From the NCBI GenBank assembly GCA_031180665.1, contig JAPSLP010000013.1, positions 1-64,000 of the forward strand: a stretch of 64,000 bases of DNA, given 5' to 3'. A model generated the notes under the pieces. It saw only the letters and a program-made list of their open reading frames with translations, did no database searches and was not told the origin of the DNA. The first letter of the stretch is position 1. Every line of letters begins with the position of its first letter. The position numbers and the translations under genes are program-made. Below, one piece after another: positions 34,340 to 42,184 of the stretch. The stretch comes from Cupriavidus sp. Lineage in GTDB: Bacteria > Pseudomonadota > Gammaproteobacteria > Burkholderiales > Burkholderiaceae.

Positions 34340-35340
34340 TGCTGCCTGTCCTGTTCCACACCCTGTCGCGCCGTGCCGGCGCCTGCCTCGCCGCTGCCTC
34401 GGCGGTCCTGCTCGCCGGTGTGGCCGCGCCCGCCGCCGCGGCCTATCCCGAGCGGCCGGTGACGCTGGTCGTCACCTATCCGCCGGGCGGCACCGTCGAC
34501 GTGGTTGCGCGCCTGCTGGCGCCGAAGCTCTCGAGCCTGCTCGGCCAGCCGGTGGTGATCGAGAACCGCGGCGGCGCGGGCGGCATGATCGGCGGCGCCT
34601 ATGTCGCGCGCGCCAAGCCGGACGGCTACACGCTGATGCTCGATGCATCGAACCACGCGCAGAACCCGGCGCTGCACAGTCGCATGCAGTTCGACACGCT
34701 GAAGGATTTCGCGCCGGTGTCGTTGCTGCTGCGCGTGCCCAATGCGCTGGTGGTCACGCCGTCGTATCCGGTCAAGACCGTCGCCGACCTGGTCAAGCTC
34801 GGCCAGGCCAATGCCGGCAAGCCGGTCTACTTCGCCTCGGCCGGCAACGGCTCGGCGCAGCATCTCGCCGGCGAACTGTTCAACCTGATGGCGAACACGC
34901 GGCTCGAGCATGTCGCCTACAAGGGCGGCGGTCCGGCGATGGTCGACGTGATGGCTGGCCAGGTGCCGGTGATGTTCGCCAGCATGGGTTCGGCCTGGCA
35001 GCACATCAAGAACGGCAAGCTGCGTGCGGTGGCGGTGGGCGGAGCCCAGCGCTCGAAGGCTGCGCCCGAACTGCCGACCATCGCGGAGGCGGGCGTGCCG
35101 GGCTACGAGAGCTACGAATGGAATGCGGTGTTCGCGCCCGCGGGCACGCCGCCGGCGATCGTCGACCAGGTCTCGCGCGTGTTGGCACAGGTGCTGAAGG
35201 ACCCGGTCGTGGCCGAGCAGCTGGCAGGCTTCGGCGCCGAGACCGTCGGCTCGACGCCGGCCGAACTCGACGCCTTCCGCAGGGCCGAAATCGCGAAGTG
35301 GAAAAAGGTGGCGGCGCAGGCGAAGCTCAGCCTCGATTGA
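34336..35340 (+). CDS. Bug/TctC-family periplasmic substrate-binding protein
   Basis: The 334-residue protein has a signal peptide of about 36 residues ending in APAAAA. The mature part begins YPERPVTLVVTYPPGGTVDVVAR, the Bug signature, and includes RGGAGGMIGGAYVARAKPDGYTL. Bug proteins bind small carboxylates or amides and usually lack a dedicated TctAB membrane partner; none is nearby. AAGGAG precedes the ATG, which overlaps the stop of the amidohydrolase gene. The two probably serve one substrate. Confidence 0.92.
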   Translation: MMLPVLFHTLSRRAGACLAAASAVLLAGVAAPAAAAYPERPVTLVVTYPPGGTVDVVARLLAPKLSSLLGQPVVIENRGGAGGMIGGAYVARAKPDGYTLMLDASNHAQNPALHSRMQFDTLKDFAPVSLLLRVPNALVVTPSYPVKTVADLVKLGQANAGKPVYFASAGNGSAQHLAGELFNLMANTRLEHVAYKGGGPAMVDVMAGQVPVMFASMGSAWQHIKNGKLRAVAVGGAQRSKAAPELPTIAEAGVPGYESYEWNAVFAPAGTPPAIVDQVSRVLAQVLKDPVVAEQLAGFGAETVGSTPAELDAFRRAEIAKWKKVAAQAKLSLD

Positions 35341-35578
35341 GGTACCCGGTCACGCTCCGGCGGCATGCGGACCGGCATGCGCCGGCAGCGGTACGCGGCC
35401 CGTGACGGTAGCGCCGCAGATCGAAAATTCCGGGGAAAAACCGCTCACTGCCTGCGCGTGACAGCTGCAAAATGACCGCCATGCAGGCGGGCCACACGCA
35501 GACCTTCGACGAAAGGTTGCGGCACGGTTCCGACGACGATGGTCCGCCGGCATGTCGTTCGATACCGGGGAGACTGTC

Positions 35579-38500
35579 ATGCGCACAACCTGTTGTCAGA
35601 ATGCGGGGGTGCGTTCCCCGCGCCCGTCGCCCACGCGGCACCGCAAACCACTGGTGAGGCATTGCATCGGACTGGCCGCACTGAGCGCCCTCGGCGCACA
35701 GGCGCAGGCACAGACGCCGATCGGCCCAGGCCTCATCACCAATTCCGTGATTCTCGACGCCCAGGACGCGGTCGTGGCCGGCGGTACCACGATCGACGTT
35801 CCTGCCACGCCCGGCGCAGGCTGGGCGCTGGTTGCCAGAAACGGCAGCCGCGTGGTGTTCGATACCATGCAAGGACCCATTCGCTTGTCGACGCGCACGG
35901 CCACCGGGCAGGCGCTGCGCGTCGAGCAGAACGCCGTCGTCGAGACGGCCCCTGGCGCAGCACCGTCGGGCGGTCTGTCGATCGGCACCAGCGCAAACGG
36001 CGAGTTCGGCGTCGGCGTGTTTTCCGCGGGCAGCGTCGCCTTGTCCGGGGCGACCATCGAGACCGCCGGCGGCATGAGCGGCGACCTGCGTGCGCACGGC
36101 GTATTCGTTCAGGGCGCGGGCAGTACGGCGACGCTGATCGACGGTTCGATCACGACTACCGGAGGGGGTGGCGGGGCGATGGCGGTCGGCGCTGGCACGC
36201 TGACGCTCAACCGCATGGCCATCACGGTAGGCCAGGCCACGGTCGTCGGCCGGTATGGCCTGAACGCGCAGACCGGCGCCGCGATCACGATGAACGGCGG
36301 ATCGATCGTCACCGAAGGGGCCACCGGCATTGCGGTGCGCGCATCGGGGATGAGCGGGCCCGGTGCGCGCATTGCGATCTCGGACGCGACCGTGGCGACC
36401 GCCGGCAGCAACGCGCACGGCGCTTTCGCCACCAACGATGCCCGTATCGACGCTGCCCGGACGGCGTTCGACATCCGGGGCGACAGTGCCGCTGGCTGGT
36501 TTGCCGCCCACACCGGCCGCCTTGCCGCGACGGACAGCACCGTGATGACCGCGGGCATCGACAGCTACGGCGCTTATGCGCGGACAGGCGGCAACATCGC
36601 GCTGTTGCGTGGCGCGGTGGCGACCGGCGGCGAGCGCGCGGTCGGCCTGTTCGTCGGCGATCCCGACACCTCGCTGAACGCCATCGAGGTCGCGGTCTCT
36701 ACCACCGGTGCCGACGCGCCGGGCGCCGCGGTGTTCGACGCCGGCACGTTGACGGTCGCGCGTGGCAGCGTGCGCACCAGCGGTGCCGGCAGTCACGGCT
36801 TGAGCGCGATTGGCGACGGATCGTCGGCCGCGCTCGACGGGACGGCGGTCGGCACGCAGGGTAGCGGCGCCCATGCCTTTGCGGTGTACCAGGGCGCAAC
36901 GGTCTCCGCGACGGGGATCTCGGCCGAGGCGAGCGGCGCCGATGCGTCGGCCTTGTTCCTCACCGGCCTGTCCGGAACCCACTCGCGCGCCGATTTCATC
37001 GGCGGCAGTCGGTTGACCAGCGCCTCCGGTCCTGCCATCGCCGTGGCGGGCGGTACCGCGACGGTCGGGCTGGCCGATGCCACCGTCACCGGCGGCACGC
37101 TATGGCTGCGCGTCGGGCCGAACGACGCCTTCTCCACGGCGGCGCGCCGGACCATGCAGCCCCCGGGTGAGCAGCGCGGAAACGAGGGGTCGTCGAACCC
37201 CATGGCGACCGAGCGCGATCCGTCGATGGCGACCGGCACCGCGATCGTCACCACGGGCGCCGAGCCCGGTTTCGGCACGATCGTCGCCGACAACAGCCGG
37301 ATCACCGGCGCGGCCTTTACCGAGCCGGGCAGCGTATCCGATGTGACTCTGAGACGAGCCACGCAGTGGGACATGACCGGCAATTCCAACCTCACTCGGC
37401 TGACCGTCGATGCGAGCCAGGTCGTATTCGCGCCGCCGGTGGCCGGTGCCTTCAAGACGCTGACGGTGCAACAATACACCGGGGTCGGCGGGCTGATCGC
37501 ACTGAACACGCGGCTCGATGGCGACGATTCGCCGTCGGACAAGCTGGTGGTACAGGGCAGTGCCGGCGGGCAGTCGCGGCTACGCATCGTCAATGCCGGT
37601 GGGGCGGGCGCCCTGACCACCGCGAACGGTATCCAGGTGGTCGAGGCAACCAGCGGCGCCACGACCACGACCGACGCCTTCGCGCTCGACGGCCGCGTGG
37701 TGGCAGGCCCCTACGAGTACCGGCTGTTTCGGGGCAGCGTCGACCCCTCGTCGCCGCAGTCGTGGTATCTGCGTTCGGAGCGGCAACCGACGCCGCCTGG
37801 ACCGCAGCCGCCGCAGCCGCCCCAGCCTCCGGAGCCCCCGCAGCCGCTGTTCCGGCCTGAAGCGGCGGCCTATCTGGCCAATCGGCGCGTCGCCGGCGAG
37901 ATGTTCGTGCACAGCCTGCACGACCGCCTCGGCGAGCCGCAGTTCGTCGAGTCGCAAGGCTTCGCTGCCGCGGGCAGGCAGCCGCGCTCCGGATGGCTGC
38001 GGATGGTCGGCAAATGGGAGGGCAGCCACAGCCGCGACGGCAACTTTCAGGTCGATACCGATACCTTCCTGCTGCAGGGCGGCGCCGAGCTGGCGAAGTG
38101 GCCGCTGTTCGGCACGGTCGATCGCGTCCATCTCGGCGTGATGGGCAGCTATCTGGCAGCCCGCACCGATGCCGAGGCGATCGACAATCCGGCGCGCGCG
38201 CGCGGCAAGGTCGACGGCTTCAGCGCCGGCGTCTATGGCACCTGGTACCAGAACGACGACAACAGGCTGGGCACCTATGTCGATACCTGGTTCCAGTACG
38301 GCTGGTTCGACCAGCGTGTCGAGGGGGCGGGGCTGCCGGCAGTCAAGTACGACGCGCATGGACTCGCGGTGTCGGGCGAGATCGGCTATGCGATCCCGCT
38401 GCGCGGCGACTGGGTGATCGAGCCGCAGGCGCAGCTGATCTATGTCGACTATCGGCAGGACGATATTGCCGAGACCAACGGCACACGGATCGCCGGCGGC

Positions 38501-38803
38501 GATGCGGACGGCCCGATCACGCGCGTTGGCGTGCGCCTGCATCGCACCTTCGCCCAGGACGATACCCGCCGCATCCAGCCCTATCTGACGCTGAACTGGT
38601 GGCACGCCGACACCGACCGCCGCATGACCTTCGACCGGGTCACCGTCGGCGATCTGTATCCCGAGAACCGCTACGAGGCCAAGCTCGGCGTCAATGCGCA
38701 GCTCGACAAGCGCTGGACCGGCTGGGCCAACCTGGCGGGCGCGTGGGGCGAGCAGAGCTATCACCAGTACGTGGTGCGGGTGGGGGTGAAATACACGTGG
38801 TGA
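35579..38803 (+). CDS. Autotransporter (type Va secretion), pertactin-like passenger and beta-barrel
   Basis: The 1074-residue protein has a signal region (about 1-44, extended, ending GAQAQAQ). A passenger of about 690 residues with Gly/Ala/Thr-rich repeats is typical of a right-handed beta-helix (short units such as ATLIDGSITTTGGG). A PQPPQPPQPPEPP linker sits near residue 745, and a C-terminal autotransporter barrel of about 300 residues ends in the aromatic KYTW. It should be exported to the cell surface; the role is probably adhesion or similar. The ATG at 35579 follows GGGGAGAC; 35552 is a less likely start. The 238 bases upstream hold nothing I can name. Confidence 0.92.
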   Translation: MRTTCCQNAGVRSPRPSPTRHRKPLVRHCIGLAALSALGAQAQAQTPIGPGLITNSVILDAQDAVVAGGTTIDVPATPGAGWALVARNGSRVVFDTMQGPIRLSTRTATGQALRVEQNAVVETAPGAAPSGGLSIGTSANGEFGVGVFSAGSVALSGATIETAGGMSGDLRAHGVFVQGAGSTATLIDGSITTTGGGGGAMAVGAGTLTLNRMAITVGQATVVGRYGLNAQTGAAITMNGGSIVTEGATGIAVRASGMSGPGARIAISDATVATAGSNAHGAFATNDARIDAARTAFDIRGDSAAGWFAAHTGRLAATDSTVMTAGIDSYGAYARTGGNIALLRGAVATGGERAVGLFVGDPDTSLNAIEVAVSTTGADAPGAAVFDAGTLTVARGSVRTSGAGSHGLSAIGDGSSAALDGTAVGTQGSGAHAFAVYQGATVSATGISAEASGADASALFLTGLSGTHSRADFIGGSRLTSASGPAIAVAGGTATVGLADATVTGGTLWLRVGPNDAFSTAARRTMQPPGEQRGNEGSSNPMATERDPSMATGTAIVTTGAEPGFGTIVADNSRITGAAFTEPGSVSDVTLRRATQWDMTGNSNLTRLTVDASQVVFAPPVAGAFKTLTVQQYTGVGGLIALNTRLDGDDSPSDKLVVQGSAGGQSRLRIVNAGGAGALTTANGIQVVEATSGATTTTDAFALDGRVVAGPYEYRLFRGSVDPSSPQSWYLRSERQPTPPGPQPPQPPQPPEPPQPLFRPEAAAYLANRRVAGEMFVHSLHDRLGEPQFVESQGFAAAGRQPRSGWLRMVGKWEGSHSRDGNFQVDTDTFLLQGGAELAKWPLFGTVDRVHLGVMGSYLAARTDAEAIDNPARARGKVDGFSAGVYGTWYQNDDNRLGTYVDTWFQYGWFDQRVEGAGLPAVKYDAHGLAVSGEIGYAIPLRGDWVIEPQAQLIYVDYRQDDIAETNGTRIAGGDADGPITRVGVRLHRTFAQDDTRRIQPYLTLNWWHADTDRRMTFDRVTVGDLYPENRYEAKLGVNAQLDKRWTGWANLAGAWGEQSYHQYVVRVGVKYTW

Positions 38804-38858
38804 TGCGGGCGTCGATTTCTCAGGGCGATTTTTCCGGTCTTACTTATATATAAATTTG

Positions 38859-38864
38859 TATAAT
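38859..38864 (+). promoter_or_regulatory. Consensus -10 of the toxin-antitoxin locus
   Basis: A perfect TATAAT lies only 4 bases before the ATG of the toxin remnant, with an AT-rich palindrome TTATATATAA at about 38845-38854 just upstream. Transcription would start at or just after that ATG, suggesting leaderless translation in the original operon. The palindrome is a candidate operator for the antitoxin. Confidence 0.55.
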
Positions 38865-38868
38865 CGCC

Positions 38869-38945
38869 ATGTCGATTCTCAAACCCATCCGGTTTTGCGG
38901 CACCTCAGGCGTTATCGCGACCTGCTCAAGGAGCAAGGGGAATGA
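38869..38945 (+). pseudogene. Internally deleted RelE/HigB-like (Gp49-type) toxin
   Basis: The first codons read MSILKPIRFCG, a typical start of RelE/HigB-like phage-derived Gp49-type toxins (compare M-KPLRFVG). From 38898, in a different frame, the bases read RHLRRYRDLLKEQGE and then TGA, the usual C-terminus of the same proteins, overlapping the antitoxin ATG (38942) as in intact operons. About 80 middle codons are missing and the two ends are out of frame, so no toxin can be made. Confidence 0.75.
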
Positions 38946-39223
38946 GCAAGAACCAGTATGCAAGCGTTTGGGATGCCATCGAAAACACGCCGGCAGAAGC
39001 GGAGAACATGAAGCTGCGCTCCGAACTGATGATCGCGCTCAAGAACTACATCACGCGCAGCGAAATGAGTCAGGCCGAAGCGGCCAGGCTTTTCGGGGTT
39101 ACCCAGCCGCGCATCTCCGATCTGATGCGCGGCAAGATCAATCTGTTCGGTCTCGACGCCTTGGTCAACATGGCAGCCGCAGCCGGCATGCACGTGGAAA
39201 TGCGTGTAGTCGAAAGTGCATGA
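38942..39223 (+). CDS. XRE-family antitoxin (HigA-like), without its toxin
   Basis: The 93-residue DNA-binding protein has its helix-turn-helix at SQAEAARLFGVTQPRISDLMRG, with the conserved lead MKLRSELMIALKNYI and tail LDALVNMAAAAGMHVEMRV. This family is normally encoded just downstream of a RelE/HigB-like toxin, with an ATGA overlap. Here that overlap remains but the toxin is a remnant. The antitoxin looks intact (full length, HTH conserved, AAGGAGCAAGGGG upstream), so it may still repress its own promoter or neutralise a related toxin elsewhere. Confidence 0.88.
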   Translation: MSKNQYASVWDAIENTPAEAENMKLRSELMIALKNYITRSEMSQAEAARLFGVTQPRISDLMRGKINLFGLDALVNMAAAAGMHVEMRVVESA

Positions 39224-39272
39224 CGCAACGTGGTTTCGTTGATGTCGCGAGGTGCCAAGGAGCAAGCCCACG

Positions 39273-40196
39273 ATGCGGGACCTGGATTTGACCAGCCTGC
39301 GCCTGTTTGTCGCGGTCTGTGAGACGCGCAATATGGCCCGGGCCGGGGAGCAGCAGCATATTGTCGCGTCGGCGATCAGCAAGCGGCTGGCGCAGCTGGA
39401 GGATACGGTTGGCGCGCAGTTGCTCGAGCGGCGCCGGCGCGGCGTGATTCCCACCCCGGCCGGCGAGATTCTGCTCGAGCATGCGCGGGCGATGCTGGCC
39501 GCCGCGGATCGGGTCGCGCGCGACATGGCCGACTATGGCTGGGGCATCAAGGGACAGGTCAGGCTGCTCGCCACCGTGTCGTCGATGGCCGAATCGCTGC
39601 CCGACGATATCGCCGGCTTTCTGCAGCAGCCCGAGCATCGCGATATTCGCGTCTCGGTCGAGGAAGGACTGAGCCGCGATGTGGTGCGGGCCGTGCGGGA
39701 GGGCTCGGCGCCGCTGGGCATCTGCTGGGACGCTGCGGATCTCGAAGGGCTCGCCACGCTGCCCTATCGCGCCGACCATCTGGCCGCGGTGGTGCCCGCC
39801 TCGCATCCGCTGGCCGAGGCAAGGGAATGCGGGTTCGCCGACACGCTGGACTTCGACCATATCGGCCTGCCGGCGCAGACCGCGGTGCACACCATGCTGG
39901 CGCGCCATGCGGCCATCGTCGGCCGGCCGGTGACCTATCGGGCCGTGGTGTCGACCTTCGACGCGTCGCTGCGCTGCGTGCGCGCCGGGCTCGGCCTGGC
40001 GATCATGCCGCGCGAGGTGGTCGAACCGGTCGCCGCCAGCCTGGACGTGCGCGTGGCGCCGCTGACCGATGCCTGGGCCCATCGGCGCTTCGCCATCTGT
40101 TTCCGTGACGAGCAGAGCCTGTCGCCGGCCGCGCGCATGCTGGTGGCGCATCTCGGGCGGATGGCGGCAGACGACCGGCCGCAACGATCCGCATAA
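39273..40196 (+). CDS. LysR-family transcriptional regulator
   Basis: The 307-residue protein has an N-terminal HTH (NMARAGEQQHIVASAISKRLAQLE) and a C-terminal co-inducer domain. It starts at the ATG at 39273 with AAGGAG 11 bases upstream; a GTG at 39252 is less likely. It runs in the same direction as the Bug gene 126 bases downstream, a frequent LysR-Bug pairing, and probably controls it. The AIVGRPVTYRAVVSTFDASLRCVRAGLGLAIMP region is the usual effector-domain core. Confidence 0.9.
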   Translation: MRDLDLTSLRLFVAVCETRNMARAGEQQHIVASAISKRLAQLEDTVGAQLLERRRRGVIPTPAGEILLEHARAMLAAADRVARDMADYGWGIKGQVRLLATVSSMAESLPDDIAGFLQQPEHRDIRVSVEEGLSRDVVRAVREGSAPLGICWDAADLEGLATLPYRADHLAAVVPASHPLAEARECGFADTLDFDHIGLPAQTAVHTMLARHAAIVGRPVTYRAVVSTFDASLRCVRAGLGLAIMPREVVEPVAASLDVRVAPLTDAWAHRRFAICFRDEQSLSPAARMLVAHLGRMAADDRPQRSA

Positions 40197-40322
40197 ACCC
40201 GGCTTCCGCTGGCGCGTACGATGGCTTAAGCAATGGCAGATGGCGCCGAAGCGGTCGGTTGGCCGACACTACGGCGATTTCGAGCCCTGGGTACGCAGGG
40301 CATTACATCCGGAGACATCGCC

Positions 40323-41339
40323 ATGGCTGTTCGTATTGCGTCCAACCGTTCCCTTCGCCCGTTCGCCTCGCTGCGCCGCCTGACCGTCGCGGCGCTCGGC
40401 CTGCTCGCCGCGGCGGGCGTGCAGGCGGCCGATCCCTTCCCGCACAAGCCCATCGCGCTGGTGGTGCCGTTCTCCGCCGGCGGTCCCACCGATGTGGTCG
40501 CGCGCAGCCTGGGCCAGGCCATGTCCAAGCACCTGGGCCAAAGCGTGGTGGTCGAGAACCGGACCGGCGCAGGCGGCACCATCGCGCCGGCCCATGTGGC
40601 CCGCGCCGAGCCCGACGGCTATACGCTGCTGATCCACCACAACGGCATGGCCACCGCGCCGGCGCTGTACCGCAAGCTGTCGTACGACCCGCTGAAGGAC
40701 TTCGAGTACATCGGGCAGGTCGCCGACGTGCCGATGACGCTGCTGGGCAAGAAGGACCTGCCGCCCAACAACACCGCCGAACTGGTCCGTTACGTGCAGC
40801 AGAACGAGTCCAGGATCAATCTGGCGAACGCCGGCCTCGGCGCGGTCTCGCAGTTGTGCGGGCTGCTGTTCGAGCAGGCGATCAACGTCAAGCTGAACGT
40901 GATTCCCTTCCAGGGCACGGCGCCGGCCATGACGGCGCTGCTGGGCGGTCAGGTCGATGTGCTGTGCGACCAGACCACCGCCACGTTGCCGCAGATCGCC
41001 GCCAACAAGGTGAAGTTGTACGGCGTCACCACGCCGCAGCGGATCCGCGCGTTGCCCAATGCGCCGACCTTGCAGGAAGGCGGACTCAAGGGCTTCGAGA
41101 TGAAGGTGTGGCACGGCGTGTACGCGCCCAAGGGCACGCCGGCGCCGGTGGTCGCGCGCCTGACCGCCGCGCTGCAGGCGGCGCTGAAGGATCCGGCGGT
41201 GGTCAAGCGGCTGGACGAACTGGGCGCCGAGATCGTGCCAACGGCCAAGCAGACGCCGGAAGGGCTGAAGACCTGGCTCAAGGCCGAAAGCGACAAGTGG
41301 CAGCCGATGCTGCGCAAGGCCGGCGCCTTCGCCGACTGA
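40323..41339 (+). CDS. Bug/TctC-family periplasmic substrate-binding protein
   Basis: The 338-residue protein has a long signal peptide (about 1-36, ending GVQAAD). The mature N-terminus FPHKPIALVVPFSAGGPTDVVARSLG and NRTGAGGTIAPAHVARAEPDGYTLL are family signatures. It contains two cysteines (LCGLLFEQ and VDVLCDQ) that could form a disulfide. The start is fixed by CGGAGA upstream. No membrane partner is near. The ligand is unknown. Confidence 0.92.
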   Translation: MAVRIASNRSLRPFASLRRLTVAALGLLAAAGVQAADPFPHKPIALVVPFSAGGPTDVVARSLGQAMSKHLGQSVVVENRTGAGGTIAPAHVARAEPDGYTLLIHHNGMATAPALYRKLSYDPLKDFEYIGQVADVPMTLLGKKDLPPNNTAELVRYVQQNESRINLANAGLGAVSQLCGLLFEQAINVKLNVIPFQGTAPAMTALLGGQVDVLCDQTTATLPQIAANKVKLYGVTTPQRIRALPNAPTLQEGGLKGFEMKVWHGVYAPKGTPAPVVARLTAALQAALKDPAVVKRLDELGAEIVPTAKQTPEGLKTWLKAESDKWQPMLRKAGAFAD

Positions 41340-41386
41340 GCGGCAAGCGGCGTCCCATCGTCGCCCCATCCCAGGGCGCCGCCGGC

Positions 41387-41836
41387 TCAATGCCGCGGCG
41401 CCTTGCCTGTCAGCGTCTCGCGGGCGGCGCCGAGCCGCTCTCCCATCGCCGCGCCCAGGGCCTGCAGCCCGCTCATCGGGCGCACCATCACCTCGAACTC
41501 GACGATCCGGCCTTCTTCGTCGAAACGCAGCATGTCGATGCCCTTGAGCGCCTTGCCGTCGACCTCGGCGCTGAATTCCAGCACGACGCTGTTGCCGTCG
41601 CCGCTGGCGAAGGTGCGGTGATAGCGGAAGTTCTGGAACACCTGATTGACGGTCTTGAGCACCAGCTTGATCGCGTCCCGGCCCGGGTAGGGCGTATGCG
41701 CGACCGGCGAGCGGAACACGATGCGATCCGACAGCAGCGGATCGAGTTCCTCCATCGCATTGCGCTCCAGCAACCGATGCCAGGCCGCCAGGGTGCGGCG
41801 GGCGGCGTCGGACAAGGGCTGGTCGTCGAATTCCAT
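41387..41836 (-). CDS. SnoaL/NTF2-like protein
   Basis: The 149-residue single-domain cone-fold protein has an N-terminal helix pair, then VVLEFSAEVDGKALKGIDMLRFDEEGRIVEFEVMVRP, the last strands of a SnoaL-like or nuclear transport factor 2-like fold. Such proteins are isomerases, hydratases or binding proteins for small hydrophobic compounds. CAGGAGAATCTG precedes the ATG. Upstream lie two near-identical palindromes, so it is strongly regulated, but no regulator gene is adjacent. Confidence 0.85.
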   Translation of the reverse strand: MEFDDQPLSDAARRTLAAWHRLLERNAMEELDPLLSDRIVFRSPVAHTPYPGRDAIKLVLKTVNQVFQNFRYHRTFASGDGNSVVLEFSAEVDGKALKGIDMLRFDEEGRIVEFEVMVRPMSGLQALGAAMGERLGAARETLTGKAPRH

Positions 41837-41918
41837 CAGATTCTCCTGTTCTGGTCGGGGACACGGTGGGCGCCAGGCTGCCGGGGCCCGATGTCCGTAT
41901 GCCGCGGCACTGCCTTGC

Positions 41919-41938
41919 TATGCAACTGGTTGCATTGA
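41919..41938. promoter_or_regulatory. Palindromic operator 1 (TGCAAC-TG-GTTGCA)
   Basis: The core 41920-41935 is a perfect 16-base ATGCAAC-N2-GTTGCAT palindrome apart from its central two bases. It is one of two copies upstream of the NTF2-like gene. The pattern fits a TetR- or MarR-family dimer. Confidence 0.65.
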
Positions 41939-41959
41939 GAATAGCAGTGCGTGTCAACG

Positions 41960-41979
41960 TATGCAACCAGTTGCATTGA
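41960..41979. promoter_or_regulatory. Palindromic operator 2 (TGCAAC-CA-GTTGCA)
   Basis: The second copy has its core at 41961-41976. The two 20-base sites are identical except for the two central bases and are 41 bp centre to centre, about four helical turns. Confidence 0.65.
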
Positions 41980-42184
41980 ATGCGCGACGCCCTCAGCAGA
42001 GCATGCGACACGCCGTACGACGGCGAGTCGATGACCGATGGCCGCTTTCGGCGTGTCGGACTGCGGTGGACAGCAAGGGGGTTCAGAGGTGCGCTACAGT
42101 GCCGCCCAATGGCATTGGCATCGGCGCAGTCCCCTCCGACGACGCGCCGTCCTTCCTCGATGCCATCTTCACATCGAAACGCTC

